Source of the DNA: Gimesia chilikensis
Lineage (GTDB): Bacteria; Planctomycetota; Planctomycetia; Planctomycetales; Planctomycetaceae
Length of the DNA: 64,000 nucleotides
Direction: 5' to 3'
NCBI RefSeq assembly: GCF_007744075.1
Contig: NZ_CP036266.1
Span: 7,902,564 to 7,966,563 of the forward strand
The position numbers were made by a program, and so were the translations under genes. The notes under the pieces were generated by a model that saw only the letters and a list, made by a program, of their open reading frames with translations, did not search any database and was not told the DNA's origin. Below are positions 19,329-28,007 of this stretch, piece by piece (positions within the stretch are counted from its first letter, which is position 1; each line of letters starts with the position of its first letter).

Positions 19329-19337
19329 ATCACAACA

Positions 19338-19350
19338 GGACACCGGCAAG
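19338..19350 (+). repeat. Junction motif, form 1
   Basis: GGACACCGGCAAG, ten bases after the ArdC stop. The 210 bases up to the next copy hold no gene. Confidence 0.8.
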
Positions 19351-19560
19351 CCATTCGTCCTGATCGGGACAGCCAAGTGGGATCACTGATGGTGATTACG
19401 AAGACGCCTAGGCTTTGACGCACGCAAGCAGAACGGAACCGTTGTCTCGGTCTGGCCAGCGAGCGACGGTACTCCACTGCCACTGTAAAGCCTTGAAGTC
19501 CCTATCGATCATCAACAGCGATCCGCTTGGTCTCTTTCTCTCTCCCGAAATGGTGAAAGA

Positions 19561-19573
19561 GGACACCGGCAAG
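19561..19573 (+). repeat. Junction motif, form 1
   Basis: GGACACCGGCAAG, 51 nt before the start at 19612. Confidence 0.8.
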
Positions 19574-19611
19574 TCCGTAAGACGAAAACAATCTTCTGAT
19601 GGAGAATAAAC

Positions 19612-20019
19612 ATGACAATCCAACTCAACAACATCTGCAATTCACAGCTTGTGCAGGTGAATTATTCCACAGTGCTGCGAGCCATAGAACTCACCGACAG
19701 CACCCCTTTCACAATGACGATCCGTAGCCCTCTCGAATGGGCCGCTATTGCTCAATGCGTGAATCAGGGAATTGACAGTCACCTTGAAGCGGTCTGTGAA
19801 CCACAGGACGTGTTCAATAATGGCCACTGTTCGGTCACACCGCACTCTCTATGCGTCCTGCTGCGAAGAATGGGTGACACAGAGTTCCGAGACACCGACG
19901 GCCACAATGCTGACGAAATTAGGGATGCAGCCATGTCGCTCCAGTCCAGCATTTTTACCTTGCTAGGGATAAACGAATACGGCGAGTGCATCGGGCGTGA
20001 AGCGATGGGGTTGGAGTAA
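19612..20019 (+). CDS. Module I hypothetical protein, 135 aa
   Basis: ATG 19612 with GGAGAATAAAC upstream. Unrecognised; mixed alpha/beta composition, with segments PFTMTIRSPLEWAAIAQCV and RDAAMSLQSSIFTLLGI. It sits between ArdC and the AAA ATPase. The equivalent place in module II holds no gene, only an inverted repeat, so it is specific to module I. Confidence 0.65.
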   Translation: MTIQLNNICNSQLVQVNYSTVLRAIELTDSTPFTMTIRSPLEWAAIAQCVNQGIDSHLEAVCEPQDVFNNGHCSVTPHSLCVLLRRMGDTEFRDTDGHNADEIRDAAMSLQSSIFTLLGINEYGECIGREAMGLE

Positions 20020-20021
20020 CA

Positions 20022-20034
20022 GGACACCGGTAAG
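20022..20034 (+). repeat. Junction motif, form 1
   Basis: GGACACCGGTAAG, two bases after the previous stop and 57 nt before the preferred AAA start at 20079. Confidence 0.8.
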
Positions 20035-20078
20035 AGAAGTAACAAGACACAATCAACTTCGCAATGGAGCTTTTGAAA

Positions 20079-21020
20079 ATGAACAACCCTAATGACAACA
20101 ACGACCAGATTCCATTTTTCCAAAATCCCACGTTTGAAAAACCTATAACCGCTCTTGAAGAGCGACAACAACTTTTGGCGCATCATGTGCGGCTTGTGGC
20201 TCGCAAACACAATCATGCTCTCTTCGTTTTTGGTGCCCAAGGTGGACTTGGGAAAAGCCGGACGATTCTCCAAATTTTGGACCAAGAGAATATCGAACCA
20301 GTTTTAATAAATAGTCACGTGACGCCGTTAGCATTTTACTCAATTCTTTTTCGCTATCGGAGTGAAGAAGTCATCTTCATGGATGACGTAGATTCAGCTT
20401 TTTCCTCCATGGCCCACTTAGGACTGTTGCGAAGTGCGCTTTGGGGATCACCACGAGTCGTAACATACGGTTCGAGCCAGTTGCCGAGCGACCTTCCCTC
20501 TTCTTTTGAAACAACAGCAAGATTCATTTTCGCCGCCAACGTCATTCCGAAAAAAAATGATGCTTTCAAGGCAGTCCTCTCCAGATGCGACATTTTTGAG
20601 CTTTCTGCGACAAATGAAGAAGTGGTTGATTTGATGAGATCAGTTTCGCAGAAAGGATTCCATCAGCTAACCCCCGAAGATTGTGGCATGGTCATCGACT
20701 ACATCGCAGAGAACTCCGATGACCGGCAACTCTCTATGCGGTTACTGGGACCGTCGCTTCGCAAGCTGCTTTATGCACGTGGCGAAGGCATCGATTGGCA
20801 ACCCATGATCAAGAGCCAGTTGAGTACGCTCGGGAGAAAAGATGCGTCTACAAAGCGACTCGATAGCAAAACTAAGGATTTACGGATCTTGCAAAACGCA
20901 ATTCAGAAACATCCCGACAGCGTGCAAGAGCAGGAGAAGGTATGGAGGCAAGTTACGGGTAAGTCGAGAGCCAGTTTTTATCGTTGTCTCCAGCGTCTCC
21001 GTGCTGAACATAATGAGTAG
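20079..21020 (+). CDS. AAA-type ATPase with C-terminal HTH-like tail, module I
   Basis: 313 aa from ATG 20079, chosen because GGAG is nine bases upstream and the motif spacing fits; ATG 20064 is the alternative. Walker A GAQGGLGKS is at 52-60 and Walker B VIFMDD at 98-103; sensor-like IFAANVIPKKNDAF and a lid domain with DRQLSMRLLGPSLRKL follow. The last 30 residues (TGKSRASFYRCLQRLR) look like a helix-turn-helix. The size and lid suggest a DnaC/TniB-like or phage-type loader ATPase acting on DNA, but no specific family is recognised. Paralogue: 44143-45036. Confidence 0.75.
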   Translation: MNNPNDNNDQIPFFQNPTFEKPITALEERQQLLAHHVRLVARKHNHALFVFGAQGGLGKSRTILQILDQENIEPVLINSHVTPLAFYSILFRYRSEEVIFMDDVDSAFSSMAHLGLLRSALWGSPRVVTYGSSQLPSDLPSSFETTARFIFAANVIPKKNDAFKAVLSRCDIFELSATNEEVVDLMRSVSQKGFHQLTPEDCGMVIDYIAENSDDRQLSMRLLGPSLRKLLYARGEGIDWQPMIKSQLSTLGRKDASTKRLDSKTKDLRILQNAIQKHPDSVQEQEKVWRQVTGKSRASFYRCLQRLRAEHNE

Positions 21021-21032
21021 GACACCGGGAAG
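21020..21032 (+). repeat. Junction motif, form 1
   Basis: GGACACCGGGAAG; its first base is the last base of the AAA stop codon TAG. 54 nt before the start at 21074. Confidence 0.8.
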
Positions 21033-21073
21033 TGAGTTGTCATAACAATTCAACTCACAACGGAGTCAAAAAA

Positions 21074-21472
21074 ATGAACGAGGTAAAATCATGTGCGGTT
21101 TTCAACGGTCACGAACTGAAAGACATCCCCGTAATCAATCCGGGCGACTGGTTTGGCAAGACGTGGTTGCTCGAAATCGGGGGATCTTATTGGCCACTGT
21201 TTTTGATTGTAGAAGCAGACACCGTGCAGGACGCCATCGACGAACTCGCAGACAACGAAAAATACGGCCACAACATAACTGTGTCTGATGACGATCTCGC
21301 CGATTACGACGCCGAGACCTGCAACTACGGGCCGTCAGGTCAGGTGATCGGCCTCGACCATCTGATGATCTATGGGACTGAAGGAACCGAGACTCCGTTT
21401 CCATGCCGGTATTTCGGTGCTGGTCTCCCCAAGGAAGGCATGATGCCGACCAAGTTCTGTCACCGGGATTAA
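21074..21472 (+). CDS. Module I hypothetical protein, 132 aa
   Basis: Start ATG 21074 (ACGGAGTCAAAAAA upstream) rather than the longer frame from 21032, which would begin inside the motif. The body reads WFGKTWLLEIGGSYWPLFLI, DAIDELADNEKYGHNI and acidic SDDDLADYDAETC. It resembles small acidic proteins of plasmids and integrative elements, but I cannot name a family. No module II counterpart. Confidence 0.65.
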   Translation: MNEVKSCAVFNGHELKDIPVINPGDWFGKTWLLEIGGSYWPLFLIVEADTVQDAIDELADNEKYGHNITVSDDDLADYDAETCNYGPSGQVIGLDHLMIYGTEGTETPFPCRYFGAGLPKEGMMPTKFCHRD

Positions 21473-21479
21473 GTCAGTA

Positions 21480-21492
21480 GGACACCGGCAAG
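21480..21492 (+). repeat. Junction motif, form 1
   Basis: GGACACCGGCAAG, 56 nt before the start at 21536. Confidence 0.8.
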
Positions 21493-21535
21493 CAAGTCGT
21501 CAAACAACAATTCACTCAATCACAGGAGCAACACA

Positions 21536-21751
21536 ATGGACAACTATCACGATCAATTCACCGAAGACCATTTGAACGGCGGCTACGGCGATATCCTCGA
21601 CGAACTGGCCGCAATTGAATTCGACGATGAGTTTCCGGAGCTTCCAGAACTCGACGAACCGTGGGACGAAATGTTGGCCCAGCAGGAACTCGAAGATTAC
21701 GAGCAAGCAGATGAATATTTCGGGTTCTATGGTTTTGATGAGGACTGGTAA
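21536..21751 (+). CDS. Very acidic 71-aa protein, possible DNA mimic, module I
   Basis: ATG 21536, CACAGGAGCAACACA upstream. By count 26 of 71 residues are Asp or Glu and there is no Lys or Arg, so the net charge is about -26. It shares GDILDE, DEPWDE, QQELEDYEQ and DEYFGFYG with the 71-aa protein at 42389-42604. Ocr- and ArdA-like antirestriction proteins work as acidic DNA mimics; the neighbouring ArdC genes make that role attractive here, but it is an inference. Confidence 0.75.
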   Translation: MDNYHDQFTEDHLNGGYGDILDELAAIEFDDEFPELPELDEPWDEMLAQQELEDYEQADEYFGFYGFDEDW

Positions 21752-21764
21752 GGACACCGGGAAA
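21752..21764 (+). repeat. Junction motif, form 1
   Basis: GGACACCGGGAAA, directly after the acidic-protein stop, 50 nt before the start at 21802. Confidence 0.8.
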
Positions 21765-21801
21765 GAAACCAGACGAACAACTTCAATCTGAAAGGAAAAG
21801 C

Positions 21802-22116
21802 ATGATAAATCAAAATAGCAAAGCAACCAGTCCAAAATTTAAGTTAGGAACAGTAGTCGCCACTCCGGGTGCATTGGATGCCCTTGAACAAAGTGGCCAG
21901 TCACCGAATGAATTTCTCAAACGCCATTTGCAGCTTGAGCAGGGTGATCTCTGTGCCGAAGATCATGAACTCAACACCGAATCTTTGAAGGACGGGAGCA
22001 GGATCTTGTCGGCTTACAAGACTTCGAAAGGCGTCAAGATTTGGATCATCACAGAAGCCGAAGATGGTAACGGCCATCGATCAGCAACCACGCTACTCCT
22101 GCCGGAAGAATACTAA
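21802..22116 (+). CDS. Plasmid-related small protein, 104 aa, module I
   Basis: ATG 21802 with GAAAGGAAAAGC upstream. FKLGTVVATPGALDALEQSG, then FLKRH, LCAEDHELN and RILSAYKTSKGVKIWIITEA, ending SATTLLLPEEY. This matches a family of small proteins annotated on plasmids and genomic islands, of unknown function. The paralogue at 42660-42947 shares both ends. The order of this gene and the acidic gene is swapped between the modules. Confidence 0.78.
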   Translation: MINQNSKATSPKFKLGTVVATPGALDALEQSGQSPNEFLKRHLQLEQGDLCAEDHELNTESLKDGSRILSAYKTSKGVKIWIITEAEDGNGHRSATTLLLPEEY

Positions 22117-22127
22117 TTGCCCATTTT

Positions 22128-22140
22128 GGACACCGGCAAT
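22128..22140 (+). repeat. Junction motif, form 1
   Basis: GGACACCGGCAAT, 11 bases after the 104-aa gene; the next gene is on the other strand. Confidence 0.75.
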
Positions 22141-22156
22141 TCACGAAGTGTTGACC

Positions 22157-22186
22157 ATCAAAACAGCACTGTATTCCTGTTTTGAT
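22157..22186. terminator. Hairpin between convergent genes
   Basis: Perfect 10-bp stem ATCAAAACAG/CTGTTTTGAT with a 10-base loop, between the 104-aa gene and the convergent 136-aa gene. The A- and T-rich arms could serve both directions. Confidence 0.55.
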
Positions 22187-22189
22187 AGT

Positions 22190-22600
22190 CTACGCCCCCA
22201 CCATCATCGAGAAGAACTCAGCGTAGTCGTCGCCGCCAGCAATCTCACCACACTGCTGTCGCACAGCCACAGCCGCAGACTCATCTTCATCATACGACTC
22301 GTCTGCAACACACTTTCCAAAGTGCGCTTCGAGCACTTTGAGCGCAGAGATGAAAACTGTTTGGTTTTGGGCAACTGGGCATAATACCCGATTCTCAACT
22401 TCGTGATCGTACACCTGAAGCGTTCCATCGTTCATCAGGCATAGTGCATCCGCCTCGGCCAGTCCGATAAACGTCGCTTCGGCGGGAAGAGCGTAGTATG
22501 GGAAGCAATCCGCTGCAGATGCGGATGCTGAGAATTCGATCATGCCAACGACGTGTTTGTTTTGTTGCCAGTCGGCAATCTTCGGGTCGATCTGAGTCAT
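22190..22600 (-). CDS. Hypothetical protein, 136 aa, opposite-strand insert in module I
   Basis: ATG 22600. Cytosolic and acidic, with strands VVGMIEFSASASAADCFPYY and FIGLAEADALCLMNDG then TLQVYDHEV, reminiscent of SMI1/KNR4 (SUKH)-type proteins, which often act as immunity proteins; this is only a resemblance. The gene runs against the module and is bracketed by junction motifs at 22128 and 22720. Confidence 0.6.
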   Translation of the reverse strand: MTQIDPKIADWQQNKHVVGMIEFSASASAADCFPYYALPAEATFIGLAEADALCLMNDGTLQVYDHEVENRVLCPVAQNQTVFISALKVLEAHFGKCVADESYDEDESAAVAVRQQCGEIAGGDDYAEFFSMMVGA

Positions 22601-22719
22601 GTTGACATCCGCTTGGAAAGACTTTTGTACAAGTAATGGGATCTGGCGTGGACGATTCTACTTGACCGCAGAAGTCGAATGCAATGAAAGGGCTGAAGAA
22701 TACTGATTACCCCAAAACA

Positions 22720-22732
22720 GGACACCGGGAAG
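22720..22732 (+). repeat. Junction motif, form 1
   Basis: GGACACCGGGAAG, 52 nt before the start at 22772. Confidence 0.8.
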
Positions 22733-22771
22733 CCAGTTGTAAATCAACACAACTCTTCACAGGAGAAACAC

Positions 22772-23206
22772 ATGGGATGGCTTTTCAGAAATGGCAGCAC
22801 ACGTCGAGGCTTGATCGAGGAAAGAACCGAGGGGTGGGAGCGGACGAATCCTGACGGCCTCGTCATTACAAGCACCTGTCTTGCTCATTGCTATCGAGGG
22901 GCCAGTTTTTCAGGAGTCCTTTGGAGTGTCTGGGAACGCACTTTCAACAAAGAAGGTACTGAATCCAGTCCCAAACAACGCTGGATTCAGTGCGACTTAC
23001 TGAGATACCAGCGAGATTTTGGATGGGGCTATAAGGACATGGAAGAGTCCAGTGGTCCTTACTTCTTCAGTTGTCCTATCAAATATATCCGCATGGTTCC
23101 TATTGAGCAGTACGGCGGCAACGAAGAGTGGCGGGAGCAGGTCGTCCTACATCATCAGCGTGCAGCAGAGAAACGTCGGCAGCGGAGTGCAGCAAAATGC
23201 CAGTGA
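22772..23206 (+). CDS. Conserved module protein, 144 aa, module I
   Basis: ATG 22772 after CACAGGAGAAACAC. Signature blocks MGWLF, STCLAHCYRGASFSGVLWSV, RTFNKEG, QRWIQCDLLRY, WGYKDMEE, YFFSCPIKYI and a basic tail (HHQRAAEKRRQR). Similar proteins are seen as unnamed genes on plasmids and genomic islands. The paralogue at 41867-42298 keeps all blocks. Tryptophan-rich with conserved Cys; function unknown. Confidence 0.8.
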   Translation: MGWLFRNGSTRRGLIEERTEGWERTNPDGLVITSTCLAHCYRGASFSGVLWSVWERTFNKEGTESSPKQRWIQCDLLRYQRDFGWGYKDMEESSGPYFFSCPIKYIRMVPIEQYGGNEEWREQVVLHHQRAAEKRRQRSAAKCQ

Positions 23207-23216
23207 TCAGCAAGTA

Positions 23217-23229
23217 GGACACCGGCAAA
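23217..23229 (+). repeat. Junction motif, form 1
   Basis: GGACACCGGCAAA, 55 nt before the start at 23272. Confidence 0.8.
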
Positions 23230-23271
23230 ACAACTGTGGAAACAACAACACACTCAACTAAAGGAACAAAA

Positions 23272-23517
23272 ATGTCTGATCCAACAGAAACAACTCGCCG
23301 TGAGATGGTGACACAGATCAATGCTATTGAAGGAAGTCGGGAATATCTTGAAGCCAAGCACGGCGAAGTGTGGGACACGACCGAGCTTCAGGAGCAATTT
23401 GAAGTCACGGGCTTCATGGCACCGTTTGTCGGTGTTCGTCGTCGATGTGACAACGTGCGGGGGAGTGTGATGTTCCAAGCGAGCCCTCGCTATTATTTCG
23501 GATTTTCCCCGGAATAG
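23272..23517 (+). CDS. Conserved module protein, 81 aa, module I
   Basis: ATG 23272 (CTAAAGGAACAAAA upstream). The pattern TRREMVTQINAIEGSREYLE then AKHGEVWDTTELQEQFEV is a short helical unit followed by strands MAPFVGVRRR and GSVMFQASPRYYFGF. The 41570-41815 protein is nearly the same length and clearly homologous. Function unknown; it always follows the ~144-aa gene here. Confidence 0.8.
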   Translation: MSDPTETTRREMVTQINAIEGSREYLEAKHGEVWDTTELQEQFEVTGFMAPFVGVRRRCDNVRGSVMFQASPRYYFGFSPE

Positions 23518-23561
23518 GTCCGTGGATGGTGGGGCTCTCAAGGATGGGAGCTTCACCTTTC

Positions 23562-23574
23562 GGACACCGGCAAG
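23562..23574 (+). repeat. Junction motif, form 1
   Basis: GGACACCGGCAAG, 110 nt before the recombinase start; the extra length is taken by the inverted repeat that follows. Confidence 0.8.
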
Positions 23575-23606
23575 TATTGAAGAAGGCCATATTCATCATA
23601 AAACCA

Positions 23607-23648
23607 GTGGTAAGAAGCCTTGACCGTTCGTTGAAGGCTTCTTACCAC
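23607..23648 (+). repeat. 15-bp perfect inverted repeat before the recombinase
   Basis: GTGGTAAGAAGCCTT pairs with AAGGCTTCTTACCAC around a 12-base loop, ending 23 bases before the recombinase start. No T-tract follows, so a simple terminator is unlikely. It could be an operator, a leader hairpin limiting recombinase expression, or a recombinase site. Confidence 0.7.
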
Positions 23649-23671
23649 CCCGTGATATTGGGAGAAATCCA

Positions 23672-24355
23672 TTGAAACTCGTGCCTTACTACCGAGTATC
23701 CACGACAAAGCAGGCCAAGTCTGGACTTGGACTCGAAGGGCAAGAAGCCACAGTCAGTCAGTTCGCCAACGCCCATGGGGCACAAGTCCTCAAGTCGTAT
23801 ATCGAGGTCGAGACAGGCAAGTGGTCCGAACGACCAGAGTTGGCGAAGGCAGTTTCTCATGCCCGTCGATCCAAAGCCACACTCGTCATCGCCAAGCTCG
23901 ACCGGCTGGCTCGCAACGTCCACTTCTTGAGTGGTCTCATGGAGGCAGGCGTCAAGTTCCTTGCCTGTGATCAGCCAAGTGCCAACGATCTGACCATTCA
24001 CATCTTGGCGGCTGTTGCACAGGACGAAGCCCATCGGATCAGCGAGCGTACCAAGGCTGCGCTCAAAGCTTACAAAGCTCGTGGTGGTAAGCTTGGAGCG
24101 TCCAGACCTGAATGTCGTAACCTGACTACGGATGCGAGTAGAAGGGGCGCAACAGCAGCAGGTGAAGCCGCACGAAGAGAGGCCGACTCTGCTTACACTG
24201 ACCTGTATCCAATCATGAGGGAACTTCGAGACAAAGGCGTATCACTGCGAGCCATTGCCAGACACCTCAACGACGACGGATACGAAACTCGCCGTGGCCG
24301 ATCATGGAATCACGTGCAGGTGCGGTCTGTCTTGAGGCGGTACGAAGTTGGTTGA
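23672..24355 (+). CDS. Serine recombinase, module I
   Basis: 227 aa from TTG 23672, eight bases after GGGAG. Resolvase-type catalytic domain: nucleophile Ser10 in VPYYRVSTTKQ, then VIAKLDRLARNVHFL and DEAHRISERTKAALKAYK. The C-terminal part (LRAIARHLNDDGYETRRGRS) is the short Recombinase-like HTH region. A small-to-mid serine recombinase, not a large integrase with a zinc ribbon. It ends module I and faces the kinase gene across the third copy of the conserved element. Confidence 0.88.
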   Translation: MKLVPYYRVSTTKQAKSGLGLEGQEATVSQFANAHGAQVLKSYIEVETGKWSERPELAKAVSHARRSKATLVIAKLDRLARNVHFLSGLMEAGVKFLACDQPSANDLTIHILAAVAQDEAHRISERTKAALKAYKARGGKLGASRPECRNLTTDASRRGATAAGEAARREADSAYTDLYPIMRELRDKGVSLRAIARHLNDDGYETRRGRSWNHVQVRSVLRRYEVG

Positions 24356-24386
24356 TCGTCAGGATCAGCTTCGGTCTTCAATCCGA

Positions 24387-24550
24387 TGTTGCAAAAAAAG
24401 AAATCGAGTTTCTCCAATTCGAAAAGTGGGGAGATTCGACCGGGGTATCCGCCCCACGACCACTACGTCACCACCCTCATTTATTAGAAACCTCGAAACT
24501 TTCAAATCGTCTGCGCACGCTGAAAAAATGGCGCAAATTGAATCTCGAAA
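24387..24550 (+). repeat. Possible diverged third copy of the recombinase-associated element
   Basis: TGTTGCAAAAAAAGAA here is identical to 10166-10181. AATCGTC lies exactly 118 bases downstream in both places, and GCAAATTG follows in both. Between them a G/C segment can form alternative hairpins (GTGGGG or GGGG with CGCCCCAC), as in copy 1. The remainder to 24870 has no supported gene. Similarity is weak outside these blocks. Confidence 0.45.
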
Positions 24551-24870
24551 AAATCGCCGCCGCTGAAAACTCGTTAACTTGATAGCGATTTAATTTATCA
24601 GGATTTCCGTTATTCAATTCCTATTTTGCGAATGTGAATAGCAACTCTTCTAACCACCTCAATGTGAGCTTTACTTGATACCTATTGTAAAACTAAAACT
24701 GCTGGTAGTGTTCCATCGAAGACTGTTACAGGCTCAAGAGCGGCTTTCTTTGGGACTCTAAAATGCCAACCCAATGATCTACAGATTAACCAGATTCCAG
24801 ATTGGAATTAAATCAGACACCATTCAAAGTAGCAAATTTGATCATGTATCTTGTTGCATACTGCTCAACG

Positions 24871-27189
24871 CTACGGGGCTTTTGTTGCTGGCTCAATCAC
24901 CTTTAACTCATCATTCAACTTCACCCATTTTGTACCAACAATCTTGCCATCGTGTCCGTTGCCGGATAAGTCTTTGAGAACATCGCCGCTGCCTTCATCA
25001 AAGTGATACAAGGCCATTGTGTTTTTGTCGTTTTCAAAGCGTTTGGTAGGGGTGAAATCTTCGGTGTACCGGGCGATGTTGGAAATACGAACTTCGTCGA
25101 TGGTGCCTTTGAAGAAGCCGCCACCTTTTCTATGACAACCGATGTGAAAAGACTCACTGGGATAGAATTCTTTTAACATTATTTCATCGTCGGTTTCAGA
25201 AAATGAATCATCAGCGTTTCTTTTCGTAAGAGTTGCTTTCAATGTTTTCCCATTCAGGAACAGCTTGAATCGCTTTCCATCAAAGCAGACTGCAACGTGA
25301 AATCCTTCTGATTGAAGTGGTATGTATTCTGTAGTTAGAAAATAGGTTTGATCAGGATTTCTGGATTTGGCGTGTAACGTATATACTGATAATTTCGCTC
25401 TCCCTGCTACCAATTTGACGTTTAGATTAAGGGGTACTTTCGACAGCCCAAGCGGGGAAGCCATCCATTTAGATTTCGTGGCTTGCGGGATAATAAATGC
25501 TTCCAGCGTCAACGGATGGTTTCCATCATACTTCAGCGTGTCTACAGCAATGTAACTCGACTTCCCATCAAACTCCAACGCATAGTTACTATCTTTGGAA
25601 GGCGGTATTTTCTCAGTCATTGCCGACGGCATCAAGCGGACCTTGATCGTCTCTTTGCCACCCGCTTTCACCGTAAACTGCTTTGTAAATGTTTCGAATC
25701 CGCCTTTGGTCACTTGTAATGTATGTGTCTTTTCATCAGCCACCACTTCAATCGGTTCTTTACCTTCACCCGTCTTGATGGTGATTTTCTTTTGCTCATC
25801 GACAGAAACCACAGCACCCGCCAATTCGGGCTGGTCGACTTCCAGAACGATGGTCCCTGAGGGGGTGTCTATTTTGAAGATGATTCCAGCTATTAAAACG
25901 AGCGAAGCCAGCACCACGCCCGCAATAATTCCACCCCGTTTTCCGATGGACTGCTTTCGCTTTGATAACGGTTGATAGCTGGTGCCGCCCAGTGTGTTGT
26001 TCAAAAAACCAGAAGTGAGGCTCTCATTTTGAGTATCGGTCAACGGTTTTTCTGCCGTCATGACATCCGCAGACATGACAATTGTCGGACTGGATGCGAC
26101 CTTTTGTGATTGCAGAAACTTGTGTAACTCTGAATCTGACGGTTCTGTCGAAACAGTCGAGGAAGACTTCATCTGAATACAATTTTCAATTGCGACGATG
26201 ACTTCACTCATCGATTGAAATCGGTCTTCAGGCTTCTTGGCAACCATCTTCTGAAACACGGCATCGATATCTTGAGAAATGAGGATGTGTTTGCCTGTCA
26301 GTGAAGGAATAGGATCATTCTGGTGTGCCATGATCCGATTGACCATGGTACTGCCTCGGTAAACCGATTCGCCTGTGAGCAGGTAATACAGCGAACACCC
26401 CAAGCTGTATATGTCGGAACGGGCATCGGCTGTGTGCGTGTCCTTGGCCTGTTCGGGAGCCATGTAATCGACGGTGCCCATCACTGAGCCATCTTGTGTT
26501 AGCTGTGTGGCTGGAATTTCGTGGGCTTCGTCTTCGATCCGTGCCAGCCCCATGTCCAGTATTTTGATAGTGCCTTTTTTGTCCAGCAACAAATTGGCGG
26601 GTTTAATGTCTCGATGAATCACTCCTTCTTCATGGGCATATTCCAAACCCTTTGCCGCTTGCAGAATATAATCGACGGCAACATCAACCTTAAGCACACC
26701 CTGTTTTTTCACAACGGCTGACAGATCAATGCCTTCCACATACTCCATCACAAAGTAATGGACACCATTGGCTTCATCGGCATCATGGGCAGTCACGATA
26801 TTTGGATGGGTCAGCTTTGCGGCTGCTTTGACCTCACGGTGGAAGCGTTGGATCGATTGTGTATCTTTGGTCATCGCAGCTGGCAGAGTTTTGAGAGCCA
26901 CCCGCCTTTCCATACGACGGTGTTCAGCCAGATAGACATCACCCATCCCACCCGCACCGATTTTATCCAGAATGAGATAGTTCCCCAGCAGCAGTTGTTT
27001 TCCTTTGCCCTGATAAACGAACTGTGCTTGAAGCTTGGTGACTTTTTTGTGTTTGACCAGCAGTTTCCCCAAGTCTTCGGCAGACTCCGCAGCAGGAGAT
27101 TGCGACTTTTGAAAGACAGCGATATCCACAGCGGAGATAACACCGCTTTCCTCAAGCTGAGATACAAATTGTTCCAGACTAAGCGACAT
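24871..27189 (-). CDS. Membrane Ser/Thr protein kinase with C-terminal LamG domain
   Basis: 772 aa. Kinase domain at residues 70-340: glycine loop GAGGMGDVYL (78-87), Lys100 in VALK, HRDIKPANL (192-200), DMG at 212-214 replacing DFG, APE at 244-246. One membrane segment (GGIIAGVVLASLVLIAGIIF, about 420-440) separates it from PEGA-like strands and a LamG/concanavalin-like fold (about 550-740: HPLTLEAFIIP, GTIDEVRISN, ALYHFDEGSG). A receptor-like kinase with an exported carbohydrate- or protein-binding part, a common planctomycete design. Divergent from the HEAT gene. Confidence 0.9.
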   Translation of the reverse strand: MSLSLEQFVSQLEESGVISAVDIAVFQKSQSPAAESAEDLGKLLVKHKKVTKLQAQFVYQGKGKQLLLGNYLILDKIGAGGMGDVYLAEHRRMERRVALKTLPAAMTKDTQSIQRFHREVKAAAKLTHPNIVTAHDADEANGVHYFVMEYVEGIDLSAVVKKQGVLKVDVAVDYILQAAKGLEYAHEEGVIHRDIKPANLLLDKKGTIKILDMGLARIEDEAHEIPATQLTQDGSVMGTVDYMAPEQAKDTHTADARSDIYSLGCSLYYLLTGESVYRGSTMVNRIMAHQNDPIPSLTGKHILISQDIDAVFQKMVAKKPEDRFQSMSEVIVAIENCIQMKSSSTVSTEPSDSELHKFLQSQKVASSPTIVMSADVMTAEKPLTDTQNESLTSGFLNNTLGGTSYQPLSKRKQSIGKRGGIIAGVVLASLVLIAGIIFKIDTPSGTIVLEVDQPELAGAVVSVDEQKKITIKTGEGKEPIEVVADEKTHTLQVTKGGFETFTKQFTVKAGGKETIKVRLMPSAMTEKIPPSKDSNYALEFDGKSSYIAVDTLKYDGNHPLTLEAFIIPQATKSKWMASPLGLSKVPLNLNVKLVAGRAKLSVYTLHAKSRNPDQTYFLTTEYIPLQSEGFHVAVCFDGKRFKLFLNGKTLKATLTKRNADDSFSETDDEIMLKEFYPSESFHIGCHRKGGGFFKGTIDEVRISNIARYTEDFTPTKRFENDKNTMALYHFDEGSGDVLKDLSGNGHDGKIVGTKWVKLNDELKVIEPATKAP

Positions 27190-27373
27190 AAACTCTGGCC
27201 AACTAGAGAATTTAGAAGGTATTCAAATAGGCTAAGTACTGTAACCACAAACAGTATTCAATACAAGAAATTATAGCCATTCTCCGTATCCAACCAGTCT
27301 GATAAAAGAACGGTGTCAGTCGTTTTAAGCACCGGTCAGAGAATATGTTGCATTTCCAAGCATAAATACCTAC

Positions 27374-27994
27374 ATGAATAAAAACCACAACATAATCGAA
27401 CTTCTTCGCACTTTCGCCCATCGGACTGATCCCGACCGGGTATTCGACGCCGAGCAAGCACTTCAGCCTTTCGGTGACGAGATAGTCCCCGCTCTTACCA
27501 AATCTCTCAACGATCCTGACCCCGACCTTCGCATTCTCGCTCTAAAAATACTTGAACACATCGACCAAAATACCGAACCTGCACTTCCAGCTATGATCGA
27601 GGCACTCGAAGACGATCACAGAACTGTAAAAATCGCCGCCCTCACACCTGTGGCGTCATTCGGTGCAAAGGCGATTGATGCCGTTCCAATTCTGGAGAAG
27701 TGGATTGGAAGCGATGACGAGTTCAGTCATGTGTCGGCAGCGGGGCACATTTTGATGATTGATCCCACAAGATCTAAAGAACTCTTATCGGTTCTGCTAA
27801 AGGCTTTGGAATCTGACGATATAGGAATTCGTTGCCAGACGGCTTGGCTGCTCGGACAACTCGGAGAATTGGAAAGAGATGTTGTGCCTGCATTGGAGCG
27901 AATGCTGGACGATGAAAACTCGTCTGTTCGCAGTGTCGCAGCAGATGCGATTCTGGATATTACGGACAACGACATAACTCATGTGACGATTTGA
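27374..27994 (+). CDS. HEAT-repeat protein
   Basis: 206 aa, ATG 27374. Five or so HEAT/PBS-lyase repeats are visible (for example IVPALTKSLNDPDPDLRILA, LPAMIEALEDDHRTVKIAAL, VVPALERMLDDENSSVRSVA). No signal peptide. Such repeats form a protein-binding solenoid; partner unknown. It lies opposite the kinase (184-base gap) and converges with the next gene. Confidence 0.85.
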   Translation: MNKNHNIIELLRTFAHRTDPDRVFDAEQALQPFGDEIVPALTKSLNDPDPDLRILALKILEHIDQNTEPALPAMIEALEDDHRTVKIAALTPVASFGAKAIDAVPILEKWIGSDDEFSHVSAAGHILMIDPTRSKELLSVLLKALESDDIGIRCQTAWLLGQLGELERDVVPALERMLDDENSSVRSVAADAILDITDNDITHVTI

Positions 27995-28007
27995 AACTAA
28001 ACGAGCT

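Noticed and set aside
24420-24480. tRNA-like stretch (ATTCGACC followed by CACC)
   Set aside because: No acceptor or anticodon arms can be drawn; the G/C segment fits the hairpins of the recombinase-associated element better.
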